Origin: Candidatus Omnitrophota bacterium
GTDB lineage: Bacteria; Omnitrophota; Gorgyraeia; Zapsychrales; Fredricksoniimonadaceae
Assembly (NCBI GenBank): GCA_028865345.1
Contig: JAGWKL010000011.1
Coordinates: 1-59,006, forward strand
Direction: 5' to 3'
Length of the DNA: 59,006 bases
Shown here one piece after another: positions 1-8,246 of the stretch (the stretch's first letter is position 1; every line of letters begins with the position of its first letter). Position numbers and translations under genes: made by a program. The notes under the pieces were generated by a model, which ran no database searches, was not told the origin of the DNA, and saw nothing but the letters and a program-made list of their open reading frames with translations.

Positions 1-317
1 TAGAACGTCGTGAGACAGTTCGGTCTCTATCTGGTGTGGGCGCACGATCATTGAAGCAAAGATCTCCTTAGTACGAGAGGACCGGGAGATACGAACCTCT
101 GGTGTTCCAGTTGTCCTGCCAAGGGCAATGGCTGGGTAGCCATGTTCGGGAGGGATAAGCGCTGAATGCATATAAGTGCGAAACCCGTTGCAAGATGAAT
201 GATCGATTCCCCGCAAGGGGATGAAGGCACGTTGTAGACTACGACGTTGATAGGCCGTATGTGTAAGATCCGTAAGGATTTTAGCTAAGCGGTACTAATC
301 TGCCAAACGCTTGATCA
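1..317 (+). rRNA. rrl: 23S ribosomal RNA, 3' end (partial)
   Basis: The first bases are the 3' part of domains V and VI of a bacterial 23S rRNA. The sarcin-ricin loop core AGTACGAGAGGACC lies at about 70-83, and the following sequence with the TTCGGGAGGGATAAGCGCTG block is highly conserved. The 3' end is placed near 317 because CGCTTGATC there is the usual partner of the 23S 5' end. The 5' part lies outside the window. No protein is read from this stretch. Confidence 0.95.
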
Positions 318-371
318 TTTTTTAATTAAGCGGCTTTTGAATTGCCCTTTATTCCATAATTGTCTGTATAT

Positions 372-489
372 TTCCGGTAACTTTACTGGTGGGGCTACAC
401 CCGTTCCCATTCCGAATACGGAAGTTAAGCCCATCAAGGTCGATGGTACTGTGGTCTCACGGCCATGGGAGAGTAGAACGTTACCGGTT
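372..489 (+). rRNA. rrf: 5S ribosomal RNA
   Basis: A complete 5S rRNA follows the 23S gene after about 55 bases. The terminal stem is CCGGTAAC (374-381) with GTTACCGG (480-487). Between them are the conserved CCCGTTCCCATTCCGAA loop and the GGGAGAGTAG block. Length (about 118 nt) and position fit a standard rrn operon. No tRNA is seen between 23S and 5S. Confidence 0.95.
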
Positions 490-500
490 TATTTGATAAA

Positions 501-537
501 AAGGCCCCGTAGTCTTTTGATTACGGGGCCTCTTTTT
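501..537 (+). terminator. rrn operon terminator, possibly bidirectional
   Basis: GGCCCCGTAGTC and GATTACGGGGCC form a strong GC-rich hairpin at 503-530, followed by TCTTTTT. It sits just after the 5S gene. Because the stem is flanked by A residues on the left and T residues on the right, it could also stop transcription of the convergent membrane-protein gene whose stop codon lies inside it. Confidence 0.9.
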
Positions 538-946
538 GGGCAAAAGTCATGCGCCACTGGATGAGGTAGGACGGCACGATCGGCAAGGCCCAGACGACCA
601 CACCCGTCAAACCCGCCAACTGCCCTTGTGAGAACCCGGATTTGATGATTTCCCACCCGTAGGAATGCCCCGTGCAATCGCTGAAAAGGCGCAGGCACAG
701 CAGCCAAACCGGAAGTTTAGGCAAGTCTTTCATTTTAAATGCGTAAGCCAGAATAAAAAAACCGACGAAGCCGGATATCATGGCGTTGAAAAGATTGAGG
801 GCATAAAAGACGGCGAACCGGTTGCTGAAAGCCATCGTCATGTGGTAAAAAATCCAGACGGAGGATTTTTCGTTCAACAACTGCAAGGTATCGTTGACGG
901 CCATGATAAAAAACAAGCAGGAATATGTTTTCCAAATTAATTTCAT
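521..946 (-). CDS. small integral membrane protein, unknown function
   Basis: A 141-residue protein convergent to the rRNA operon. It has three or four hydrophobic stretches (about residues 6-22, 40-70, 78-90 and 108-128) with Tyr, Trp and Phe at their ends, as in small polytopic membrane proteins. No family is recognised and no catalytic motif is visible. The minus-strand start at 946 lacks a strong Shine-Dalgarno. The opposite-strand reading at 665-940 is low-complexity and basic, so this strand is preferred. The gene stands alone and ends within the rrn terminator. Confidence 0.6.
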   Translation of the reverse strand: MKLIWKTYSCLFFIMAVNDTLQLLNEKSSVWIFYHMTMAFSNRFAVFYALNLFNAMISGFVGFFILAYAFKMKDLPKLPVWLLCLRLFSDCTGHSYGWEIIKSGFSQGQLAGLTGVVVWALPIVPSYLIQWRMTFAQKEAP

Positions 947-1049
947 AGGTCAAGTATATACCTTGAGCAGCCTAAAAAACAGGGACTTTTTACGCGAGAT
1001 GTAAAAAATTTCTGAAAAACTTTTTGAATTGCAAAGCCAGGATGTTACA

Positions 1050-1454
1050 ATGCAAACAATGGATGAAGAGTTTTACAGCATCATCAATACCATCTGCACG
1101 TACGACTCCCGTTACTACCCCGAAGCCTATGAATTTGTGATGGAGGCCCTGGCCTTCAGCCAGAAAAAGTTCAAGAAGATCAGACACATCAGGGGTGAGG
1201 AGCTTTTGGCAGGCATTAAAGCCCTGCTTCTGAAGAAATTCGGGCCGATGACATTGACCGTGCTCAGCCATTGGGGGATCAAGACCACCGATGATTTCGG
1301 CAATATCGTCTACAACCTGGTTGAGAACAAGGTCCTGGCCAAGGACGCCCAGGACCATTACGACAGTTTCAAAAACGCCTACGACTTCGACGAAGTCTTC
1401 AATAAAGGCTACCGCAAGCAGCTCGCCAAACGCCTCAAGACCATGCGCTTTTAA
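1050..1454 (+). CDS. Minf_1886-like conserved protein (TIGR04138 type)
   Basis: Small conserved soluble protein resembling the family described mainly from the Planctomycetes-Verrucomicrobia group (Minf_1886, TIGR04138). Features include YPPEAY-like YYPEAYEFVMEAL near the start, HIRGEELL, KFGPMTLTVLSHWGI and DFGNIVYNLVE. Function is unknown. ATG 1050 is chosen because AGGA lies about seven bases upstream; an in-frame TTG at 1029 would add seven residues. The protein is about 134 residues, the usual size. The next gene follows after 24 bases, so the two may be co-transcribed. Family assignment is from remembered motifs. Confidence 0.75.
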   Translation: MQTMDEEFYSIINTICTYDSRYYPEAYEFVMEALAFSQKKFKKIRHIRGEELLAGIKALLLKKFGPMTLTVLSHWGIKTTDDFGNIVYNLVENKVLAKDAQDHYDSFKNAYDFDEVFNKGYRKQLAKRLKTMRF

Positions 1455-1478
1455 TTTTGCCCCGGATGGGAGGGGTGT

Positions 1479-1895
1479 ATGCATATAGAGATATTCTCGT
1501 TATGTGATGCTGCAACCACGGATGCCGGCGGCAAATTAAATGTTTTAGGGGCTTTCGATACGATTTGGACCGCCAATTTCCCTCTTATTTATCCGCATTG
1601 CGCCATTGCCCTTAGGATCAGGTTTGAAAGCATTGAGACAGGCGAGCATAAGGTCGTCGTGAATTTTGTGGATTTGGATGGGCGGCATATCATCCCGTCT
1701 GCCACGACAACCATCAATGTTGCCGTTCCCAATAACCGCACCATCTCCGCTAATTCAGTCCTCAACCTTCAGTTGTTAAGATTTGAAAGGTACGGCGAAT
1801 ATTCCATCGACTTGGCCATCGACGGAAGGAAAGAGGCCTCCCTGCCGTTATTTCTGATGCAAATGCCCGTCGGGCAGGGAAGGAAGGCTGAATGA
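1479..1895 (+). CDS. DUF6941-like conserved protein
   Basis: A 138-residue protein beginning with IEIFSLCDAATTDAGGKLN and then NVLGAFDTIW. That pattern is typical of a family of small beta-rich proteins annotated as DUF6941, whose role is unknown. The rest alternates short beta-like strands without catalytic motifs, signal peptide or membrane segment. GGGAGGGG lies just before the ATG. It follows the Minf_1886-like gene closely and ends before a hairpin terminator at 1933-1955. Confidence 0.65.
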   Translation: MHIEIFSLCDAATTDAGGKLNVLGAFDTIWTANFPLIYPHCAIALRIRFESIETGEHKVVVNFVDLDGRHIIPSATTTINVAVPNNRTISANSVLNLQLLRFERYGEYSIDLAIDGRKEASLPLFLMQMPVGQGRKAE

Positions 1896-1932
1896 GACGC
1901 CGCGGCCCCCGGCTCAAATACCTCTAACACCC

Positions 1933-1960
1933 GTTACATCTTCGGGAGATGTAACATTAT
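1933..1960 (+). terminator. probable terminator hairpin
   Basis: GTTACATCT (1933-1941), loop TCGGG, AGATGTAAC (1947-1955), followed by ATTATT. The nine-base perfect stem follows the stop codon of the preceding gene by about 40 bases. The T tract is weak, so termination efficiency is uncertain. Confidence 0.55.
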
Positions 1961-2250
1961 TCGTCATCCTGAGCGAAGCGAAGGATCTTAATAAAATTGT
2001 AATGCCCGAATGCTTCTGTCGGTCATCCAGTCATGCGCCGACGGGTCCTGGCTCGGCTTGATGTTCCCGTGCTGCGCTACGCTTCTCTTGGCGAATGGCA
2101 TCCCTATCAGCGGCCAGGAAGCTGGTTTCCCTCAATTGATGACTTGAATGCTTGCCGTCCGCTCGGCAACATCATTCCCTCGCCACCCGCCGCAATTATT
2201 GAATAATTTTGACAATATGAATGCTAAGGAATAAACTTAATTTAATCCAA
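1961..2250. other. non-coding stretch with REP-like motif
   Basis: About 300 bases without a credible gene. It begins with GTCATCCTGAGCGAAGCGAA followed by GGATCT (1964-1989), a hairpin-forming sequence common between genes in many environmental bacterial genomes. ATCCT pairs with AGGAT. The remainder (about 2010-2180) has local inverted fragments but no reading frame longer than a few dozen codons. I see no further signal in it. Confidence 0.5.
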
Positions 2251-2254
2251 TTAA

Positions 2255-2327
2255 CGCCCCAGGCGGGATTCGAACCCGCATCATTTTTTTGTGAGAGAAA
2301 AGCTTTATCCAATTAAGCTGCCGGGGC
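2255..2327 (-). tRNA. degenerate tRNA, cloverleaf anticodon CAC (Val) or decayed tRNA-Arg
   Basis: Minus-strand cloverleaf of 73 nt. The acceptor GCCCCGG/CTGGGGC has one G-U pair, the D arm is GCTT...AAGC, and the T arm GCGGG-TTCGAAT-CCCGC is perfect. The anticodon stem is poor: TTTCT against AAAAA, with one C-A mismatch and only A-T pairs otherwise. The loop CTCACAA reads as anticodon CAC. The acceptor, D and T arms look more like tRNA-Arg, so this may be a pseudo-tRNA or the relic of an integration site. CCA is not encoded. The flanks extend the acceptor into a ten-base inverted repeat (TTAACGCCCC/GGGGCGTTAA). Confidence 0.6.
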
Positions 2328-2363
2328 GTTAAATTAATCAATATTTATTTAAGGACTACCCTA

Positions 2364-2816
2364 ATGAGCCGTCAAAAAGGCGCCAATCGCAATGAGGATG
2401 AGGAAGAGCTCAAGGCCCGTAAAGGCCTGGTTCCCTGGTCAACGAAGGAATTTTATGAAGTGTTTGCCAAGTATGCCGCCATCAAACGAAAATCCAGAAA
2501 TGCCGGCGTACAGAACACGTTTCTAGTTGCTGAAGTCCTGCAAAAGCAATACCCTAATAGGCTTGAGTTTATGGCGCACATGTATAGATTTCGTGTCATG
2601 AGAGACTTTCTGTTTAAATATGGTAGACAATTGGTCAAAGAGGGGCTCGCTCAAAAAGAGGGAGAGACCGATTTTAGGCCGGAACTCATGGATAGTCTCT
2701 GTGCTCTGCCATATTCTGCCCAAGAGATAGACCAAAACGGTGATAAGGTGTATACCTTTTCATATTCAGAAGTCAAAGCCTTAACTTTAAAAAAGATGAA
2801 CGCCCATTTGAATTAA
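2364..2816 (+). CDS. hypothetical protein, unknown function
   Basis: A 150-residue, charged, soluble-looking protein that I do not recognise. It is helical throughout, with a Lys/Arg-rich middle (about residues 35-50) and a basic C terminus, and has no signal peptide, membrane segment or known motif. The codons look normal. The next gene (HNH-like) begins 17 bases after its stop, suggesting a two- or three-gene cassette beside the degenerate tRNA. A role in nucleic-acid metabolism of a mobile cassette is only a guess from context. Confidence 0.5.
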   Translation: MSRQKGANRNEDEEELKARKGLVPWSTKEFYEVFAKYAAIKRKSRNAGVQNTFLVAEVLQKQYPNRLEFMAHMYRFRVMRDFLFKYGRQLVKEGLAQKEGETDFRPELMDSLCALPYSAQEIDQNGDKVYTFSYSEVKALTLKKMNAHLN

Positions 2817-2832
2817 AAGAAGCGCAGGAGCC

Positions 2833-3294
2833 ATGCCCAAACCCTCAAAAATCCCGCTCGCAAAAGACAAAACCTGCGAAGGCTGCCACCGCCGCCCGCG
2901 ATGGAGCATAAAATCAAAATACTGCCAAAAGTGTTCCAAGTCCTACCAACGCATGCGCAATAAAGGTTATCCGCCCGAGGCTGTCCAAGGATTTTGGGAC
3001 TATATTGACAAGTACGATTATGTTTGCGCTTATACACAAATGGCTTTGGATCTGGATGACCCCAAAAGCTCGCGTTATATGGTCTTTGACCACGTAGTTC
3101 CCGGTGATCCCCGTAAAATCGTTCCATGCACGGCATTGGCCAATACAATGAAGACCGACATGCTGGTAGATGAATTCAAAGATGCTGTTTGCCAAATAGC
3201 CGACCATTTCAGGCTTGGCAAGCCGGTCAATATCAAAGACCCGGTACATTGGTACCGTCTTTTTCCAAAAAAAACCGGGTCTTCAGACGATTGA
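2833..3294 (+). CDS. HNH-endonuclease-like zinc protein
   Basis: A 153-residue basic protein. An N-terminal Cys cluster (CEGC near residue 16, CQKCSK near 34) is followed by a phage-type HNH-like region: VCAYTQ, then LDDPKSS, then VFDHVVPGD (about residues 79-87) and a conserved ALANTMKTDM segment. The DH pair matches the core of HNH nucleases, but the canonical second Asn and last His are not obvious. It may be a divergent nuclease or a related fold. Similar proteins occur in phage and metagenomic contigs. It is likely co-transcribed with the flanking small genes. Confidence 0.55.
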   Translation: MPKPSKIPLAKDKTCEGCHRRPRWSIKSKYCQKCSKSYQRMRNKGYPPEAVQGFWDYIDKYDYVCAYTQMALDLDDPKSSRYMVFDHVVPGDPRKIVPCTALANTMKTDMLVDEFKDAVCQIADHFRLGKPVNIKDPVHWYRLFPKKTGSSDD

Positions 3295-3304
3295 GAAAGA
3301 AAAC

Positions 3305-3535
3305 ATGGCTGAATACAACATCGGCGACAAGGTGGTTTTAAAAGACGACGGGCAGGTTTATACGGTTGCCGGCGTTCGCACCGAGAACCGGGTGGTACTT
3401 TTTGATTTGGAGAAAGGCAATGGCCAAAAATCCGCCCGATTAACGGTCCTACGCAGCCAGATTGAAGTGCAAAAGGCCTATACGCCAAAATATCCCCAAA
3501 CGGTTGTTTATAAAGGCAAATATGCTCCAAGCTGA
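3305..3535 (+). CDS. small beta-barrel-like protein, unknown
   Basis: A 76-residue protein with an SH3-like or KOW-like pattern: YNIGDKVVLKDDGQVYTV followed by a second VVLFDLEKG strand pair. Such small barrels are common in uncharacterised proteins and in DNA- or RNA-binding accessory proteins. ATG 3305 is chosen over the upstream in-frame start because GAGAAAGAAAAC precedes it and the extra residues overlap the HNH-like gene. It starts 10 bases after that gene's stop. A degraded-looking similar motif (VVLEDDG) can be read at about 4045-4070. Confidence 0.5.
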   Translation: MAEYNIGDKVVLKDDGQVYTVAGVRTENRVVLFDLEKGNGQKSARLTVLRSQIEVQKAYTPKYPQTVVYKGKYAPS

Positions 3536-3570
3536 TAAAATGGCCGCTGTCAACCGAAGCATGGCAAGGT

Positions 3571-4014
3571 ATGCTTAAGATCATCCCGCCGATATATTTC
3601 TGCATATCCCTGTTTTTATCGATTGTCCTTAATTATGCGGCGCCGGTGGTTCCAATCATCGTTTTCCCTTATACATGCTGGGGGTTTGTCGTGATGTGGC
3701 TTGGATTTGTCTTATTGGGCTTGGCCAGGAGATTGTTTAAGATAAACAATATACCTTTAAGGCCGGGTGAAGAAGTGGCCGTTTTATTGGTTGGCGGGCC
3801 TTATAAATTTACCCGAAATCCCATCTATTTAGGATTCACCATAATTTTGATAGGAGCAAGCATCTCTTTGGGAACATTGACCTCCTGGGCAGGCCCCATC
3901 GCTTTTTGGCTCGTCATCAATTCAATTTTTATACCCTTCGAAGAGAAAAAGCTTGAAAGCGCTTTTGGCAAAAGATACATTGAGTATAAACAAAAAGTCA
4001 GGCGTTGGCTGTGA
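3571..4014 (+). CDS. isoprenylcysteine/phospholipid methyltransferase-like membrane protein
   Basis: A 147-residue polytopic protein with four hydrophobic segments (about residues 5-25, 30-50, 85-105 and 108-125). It carries the family signature GPYKFTRNPIYLGFTIILIG (about 74-93) and a following E-E-K...Y-x-x-Y-x-x-x-V-R-R tail, as in ICMT/PEMT-type methyltransferases (PF04191). These use S-adenosylmethionine bound by the RHPxY-like region, here TRNPIY. The substrate cannot be told from sequence. Length fits the short bacterial members. Confidence 0.75.
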   Translation: MLKIIPPIYFCISLFLSIVLNYAAPVVPIIVFPYTCWGFVVMWLGFVLLGLARRLFKINNIPLRPGEEVAVLLVGGPYKFTRNPIYLGFTIILIGASISLGTLTSWAGPIAFWLVINSIFIPFEEKKLESAFGKRYIEYKQKVRRWL

Positions 4015-4113
4015 CCGGATGATGGTTTTATGGGGCGAAGGCGAACGGGTCGTTTTAGAGGATGATGGGGCAAGTAACGGGAAAATAAATACTGAAAATA
4101 ATGGGGGGCACTT

Positions 4114-4869
4114 ATGGCTATACCGGTACAAGTGGTTTCTAAAGTCAGGGACGAGAAATTCGCGGGCGTTACTTATCATATCGAAGGCGAGCTGGTCCCG
4201 GTCTTGCAAATTGAATTGAATCAGACCCCTGTTTATTTTGAGCATCATGTGCTGCTTTGGAAGGATTTGACAGTGAATGTATCTGTAAAACCGCTAAGCG
4301 GTGCTTTCAAACGCATGATAGCAGGGATCAGTATATTTGTGACCCAAGCCCAGGGGGCAGGACGCATTTCCTTCAGCAGGGATGGTGCAGGGCAGGTATT
4401 TGCGATCCATTTAAAACAAAATGAAACCATTGATGTTCGTGAACATCAATTTCTTGCTGCGACTGACAGTGTTGATTATACATTTAAACGCGTCCAGGGT
4501 TTTGCCAATATGTTTTTAGGGGCAACCGGATTTTTTATAGACACGTTTAAGTGCGCCAATATGGAAGGAATTGTGTGGTTGCATGGCTATGGTAATGTAT
4601 TTGAAATCGTCTTGAATGCCGGAGAGCAAATCGATATAGAGCCAAGCGCCTGGATTTACAAAGACACTACAGTCACCATGGAAACCATTTTCCAGAATCT
4701 TTCAACAGGCTTTCTTGCCAGCCCCGGCCAATTGGTTTTTAACCGGTTTAAAGGTCCGGGGAGATTAGGCATCCAATCCATGTCCTTAAATGCTGTAGCA
4801 AGCGCTACTACTAACGCGGCCGTGGGAGGGCTTGCCACGGGCACAATTCTTGATTCATTTTTGAAATGA
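4114..4869 (+). CDS. AIM24 family protein
   Basis: A 251-residue protein of the AIM24/TIGR00266 type: repeated beta strands with a Gly-rich pattern, GAGRISFSRDGAGQ near residue 90, LKQNETIDVREHQFLA and GYGNVFEIVLNAGEQI. The fold is a double-stranded beta-helix-like barrel; the bacterial role is unknown, while yeast Aim24 is mitochondrial. A Gly/Ala-rich C terminus may contact a membrane. GGGGGGCACTT precedes the ATG. It stands between the methyltransferase-like gene and the large Omnitrophota protein. Confidence 0.8.
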   Translation: MAIPVQVVSKVRDEKFAGVTYHIEGELVPVLQIELNQTPVYFEHHVLLWKDLTVNVSVKPLSGAFKRMIAGISIFVTQAQGAGRISFSRDGAGQVFAIHLKQNETIDVREHQFLAATDSVDYTFKRVQGFANMFLGATGFFIDTFKCANMEGIVWLHGYGNVFEIVLNAGEQIDIEPSAWIYKDTTVTMETIFQNLSTGFLASPGQLVFNRFKGPGRLGIQSMSLNAVASATTNAAVGGLATGTILDSFLK

Positions 4870-4939
4870 TCAATTGGGCATGAAATTGATTTGCCCCCGC
4901 CTTGTTTTTAATCTAGAAATAATATATTCTTTAGATAGT

Positions 4940-7900
4940 ATGACCAATAATAACCCCATATCCCGGACTATGCCGTTAAAAGACCTGTTTTTCAGGCCGG
5001 GGTCTTTTTTTGTCCTTTTATCCTTTATGTTGGTCAATGTTTTGGGACCGCTGCCTGCGGCCGGGGCCGAAAATTTTTATTTGCCTGCGCCGGGTGTGAT
5101 GGTGCATTTAAGCCCGCCGTTCAATCCGCCCATACTCGAGGGCATCAAGGTGCATCCGGACAATCCTTTTCTCTTTGATTTTATCCTTAATAAAGGAGAC
5201 GGCAACTTAAGCCGAAATGAGCTTAAAGACGAAAGCGGCCGTTTGGTCAAATATTTTCTTGCCGGCATCACCATTCCCCAAAAAGATCTGTGGGTCAACT
5301 TAAGTCCGTATGAGGGAAATCATATCATCCCGCAGCGTTTTGGATTGACGGAGATGGGCAGGGACTTGTTGGCGGAGGATTACATGCTCAAGCAGATAAC
5401 GGCCTCTCTCATCTATCCGGGAGGGACGATAGGCAGGGAATTTTGGAAGAAGGTGTATGCGCAGGCGGAGAAACGTTACGGGACGACGGATGTAGCGGTC
5501 AATACGTTTAACAAGGTGTGGATAGTGCCCCAAAAGGCGGTTGTCTACGAAAATGCAAAAGCCAAGACGGCATATGTGGAGGAAGCGAAACTCAAGGTGA
5601 TGCTCGAGCGGGACTATTTATCGCTTGAAAAGCATGAGGGTATCCAGAACCCTTCTGCCCGGGTCAAAGAGACAAATCAATTAGGCGGCCGGATCGTCCG
5701 TGAGATCGTGATCCCTGAATTAACGAGGGAAGTCAACGAAGACAAAAATTTTGCCCGTCTGCGGCAGGTCTACAATTCATTGATCCTTGCCACATGGTAC
5801 AAGAAGAAGATCAGGGACAGCATACTGGAAAAAGTTTATGCGGACAAGGGCAAGGTGGCGGGTGTCGGCTATGGAGCCGATGATGTCGAGGTCATTTACC
5901 AGCGCTACCTTCAGGCTTTCAAGAAAGGCGTTTTTAACTATATTCAGGAAGAAACCGATCCGTTGACCCAGGAGCGTACTCCGAGGAAATATTTTTCAGG
6001 CGGCGTCCAGCTTCAATTGGCGGATTTTGCCCGGGCATCTGAGGGCGAGACCAATCTTGGTAAAACGCCTTTTCAAATAACCGGCCGGGTACCGGCATCC
6101 TTGGATTCTCCTGAGAATGTCGATGTGACCGTGAATATTGATCCTGCCCAGGAGACTCAGCCCGAAGGCGGCGCGATGCAAACCATCAGGCTGAAAGATT
6201 TCATCACCCAATTTATGAAAGAAGTAAACTATCCGCCGGATTGGCTGCACAGGACCGACTTTAGATTCAGCAATTCATTAAGTCTTACCCTCAATGATCC
6301 GGATGAATATGAGGAGGTGGTGGGGAATTTAAAAACCCTGTTGAGTGAGTTTATCCCCAATGCGTTTCAGGAACAAAAGCAAGGGCGGGTGGAGATAGAG
6401 GTACAAAACTCCGTTCTTTTTATAAAAAATAAGGGCCGCATCGATTGGCAAAAGGTCCTGAAAAGATACTATGGCCTTATAGACAACAATCAATTGTATG
6501 TGGCTAAAAATGAAAACGGTTCTGTGCAAGATTTTGTCCATAAGATTTATCTCCCCCGGCATACGCTGGTGAATGCCTACCAGCCGGCTACAAAAGCGGA
6601 AGTGGATGAATTATTTAAAACCCCTAATGGACGCTTAACTTTATTTTTCGATCGCAGGGGCGGGATTTCATTCGGCGAAGGCAAGAATGAAGGCAAGCAG
6701 AGAAACGGCGGGCTCGGCCTATATTTGGCAAGGTCAGTCGGCAGGGCCTTTTTGGGGGCGGAAATCAGTTTGGCCGATGACGGGGCCAAATCAAATGAAG
6801 TGGTCTTTGAGGTCCGCTTCTCCGACAAATCGCCTTTTACCTTCGTCGACAGGGCAATGTCGACTTTAGACAACCGGCGGAATCTGCTCAATGACCGGCC
6901 GATGGGTTCCTCCGAGAAATTGTCTTCTTTTGAGCTTGGGATCAGCGAATTCTTGGACAGGGTGTTTCGTCATCACGCGAAAGCTTTATTAAGTTTCAAC
7001 ACAAGAAACCAGAAAAATGAGATCATCAATTTATTAAGAAACCATTACGAGATGCAGGAAGCCAGAGACTTTGTGGTCATCAAAACGGAAGCAGATTTGG
7101 AAAAAGTATTTTCCGGGCCGTGGCAGGACCGGTATGGTTCTCAGGTGGAGGTCTATGTTGCCAGCGGAGAAACCGAAGATAATAAAGAACAGGTCAAGTT
7201 GACCGATAAAGTCGCTCAAAAGATGGCTGAGATTTTCGGGTTGTCTTACACCGATTCGTTGGAGACCGTCAATCTCACGGCCCAAGACCAGTACAGGTTA
7301 TTTCAAAACATCGATCCTTTGACAGGCTTGCCCGGCCGCTTACAGTTTGATTCTTATTATATGAATTTCATGAAAAACAGGCAGGCCGTTAAAAAAGTGG
7401 TGGTCATGTTGGATATCGATCACTTTAAAAAAATCAATGATCAGCTGGGGCATCAAGTCGGAGATGAGGTCCTGAAGAAGTTTGCCGCCGTATTAAGAAA
7501 ATCCATCAGGCCGTCAAGCGGCGATATGGTGTTTCGTTTTGGGGGGGAAGAATTCGTTGTTCTCATGCCTTTTGGCGGTACAGTGGAAGAGTTAGACGCC
7601 AAATTCAAACAGATCCTAAAAAATATTCAGGAGGAGGTCTATAAAGGCATCCCCGCGTTAGAAAGTCAAGACTGGCGGGTCACCGCAAGCCTGGGAGCTT
7701 TGTGGATAGAAGGTTCGATGAGTGAAAAACACAGGAGCATTCCGGATAAGCGGTTGGAGCAAATGGTTCTTGGGGATTGGAAAAGGGAAGTCTATCCCAA
7801 GGTTGATGAGTTATTATATTCTTCCAAAAAGGAAGGTCGAAACAGGGTGACTCTCGGGCCTGCACTGCAATTGCGCTTGGATGAAGAGTTAAAAAAGCAG

Positions 7901-8122
7901 AATCCGGCCGATAATGCGATGGTGGCAACGCCCGGCGGTATTGATCTTACTGCCGGCAACATGCCTCTTGAAATACGGAATGCAGGATCGGGGATCAGGT
8001 TGAATCTTGATCCTGTGCAGATGGCCCGGTTGCAAAGCGCCCCGGGTTTTGTGCCGGTCATCGTCAATATTCAGCCGATGTCCGATTTGAGAGGGTTTTT
8101 GGGCATATCCGAAGCCGGGTAG
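4940..8122 (+). CDS. Omnitrophota-type modular secreted protein with GHKL-like and GGDEF domains
   Basis: About 1060 residues. A signal peptide (hydrophobic core about residues 20-40, then AAGAENF) precedes an N-terminal module with HLSPPFNPP and HPDNPFLFDF. I know this module from many Omnitrophota proteins. A GHKL ATPase-like domain follows, with an N-box-like segment near 465-475 and NGGLGLYLARSVG at 589-601. A GGDEF domain comes next, with LDIDHFKKIND and GGEEF at 868-872. The C-terminal module reads GGIDLT...FVPVIVNIQP. The inhibitory RxxD site is not at its usual spacing. GGEEF suggests diguanylate cyclase activity, yet the signal peptide points outside the cytoplasm. The start is uncertain: in-frame 4874, 4880 and 4970 are alternatives and none has a clear Shine-Dalgarno. 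Confidence 0.75.
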   Translation: MTNNNPISRTMPLKDLFFRPGSFFVLLSFMLVNVLGPLPAAGAENFYLPAPGVMVHLSPPFNPPILEGIKVHPDNPFLFDFILNKGDGNLSRNELKDESGRLVKYFLAGITIPQKDLWVNLSPYEGNHIIPQRFGLTEMGRDLLAEDYMLKQITASLIYPGGTIGREFWKKVYAQAEKRYGTTDVAVNTFNKVWIVPQKAVVYENAKAKTAYVEEAKLKVMLERDYLSLEKHEGIQNPSARVKETNQLGGRIVREIVIPELTREVNEDKNFARLRQVYNSLILATWYKKKIRDSILEKVYADKGKVAGVGYGADDVEVIYQRYLQAFKKGVFNYIQEETDPLTQERTPRKYFSGGVQLQLADFARASEGETNLGKTPFQITGRVPASLDSPENVDVTVNIDPAQETQPEGGAMQTIRLKDFITQFMKEVNYPPDWLHRTDFRFSNSLSLTLNDPDEYEEVVGNLKTLLSEFIPNAFQEQKQGRVEIEVQNSVLFIKNKGRIDWQKVLKRYYGLIDNNQLYVAKNENGSVQDFVHKIYLPRHTLVNAYQPATKAEVDELFKTPNGRLTLFFDRRGGISFGEGKNEGKQRNGGLGLYLARSVGRAFLGAEISLADDGAKSNEVVFEVRFSDKSPFTFVDRAMSTLDNRRNLLNDRPMGSSEKLSSFELGISEFLDRVFRHHAKALLSFNTRNQKNEIINLLRNHYEMQEARDFVVIKTEADLEKVFSGPWQDRYGSQVEVYVASGETEDNKEQVKLTDKVAQKMAEIFGLSYTDSLETVNLTAQDQYRLFQNIDPLTGLPGRLQFDSYYMNFMKNRQAVKKVVVMLDIDHFKKINDQLGHQVGDEVLKKFAAVLRKSIRPSSGDMVFRFGGEEFVVLMPFGGTVEELDAKFKQILKNIQEEVYKGIPALESQDWRVTASLGALWIEGSMSEKHRSIPDKRLEQMVLGDWKREVYPKVDELLYSSKKEGRNRVTLGPALQLRLDEELKKQNPADNAMVATPGGIDLTAGNMPLEIRNAGSGIRLNLDPVQMARLQSAPGFVPVIVNIQPMSDLRGFLGISEAG

Positions 8123-8246
8123 AAACACTGTCCTACCAATCTAATTATGAGATAGATGACCGTACCCCGTTAAATAAAGCCATTTGCATGTAGAGTTTCC
8201 TGGGGTTAAACTGTAATTGTAATGCCACTACTTAAGCAAGCGATTT

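Noticed and set aside
48-564. Short frames over the 23S, 5S and spacer
   Set aside because: They lie inside rRNA genes and the terminator.
4036-4075. Second copy of the small barrel gene (GERVVLEDDG resembles GDKVVLKDDG)
   Set aside because: Only about ten residues match and no continuous gene surrounds them; chance or a trace remnant.
3953-4219. 88-codon frame between the methyltransferase-like and AIM24 genes
   Set aside because: Overlaps both neighbours in other frames, has no ribosome site and no family resemblance.
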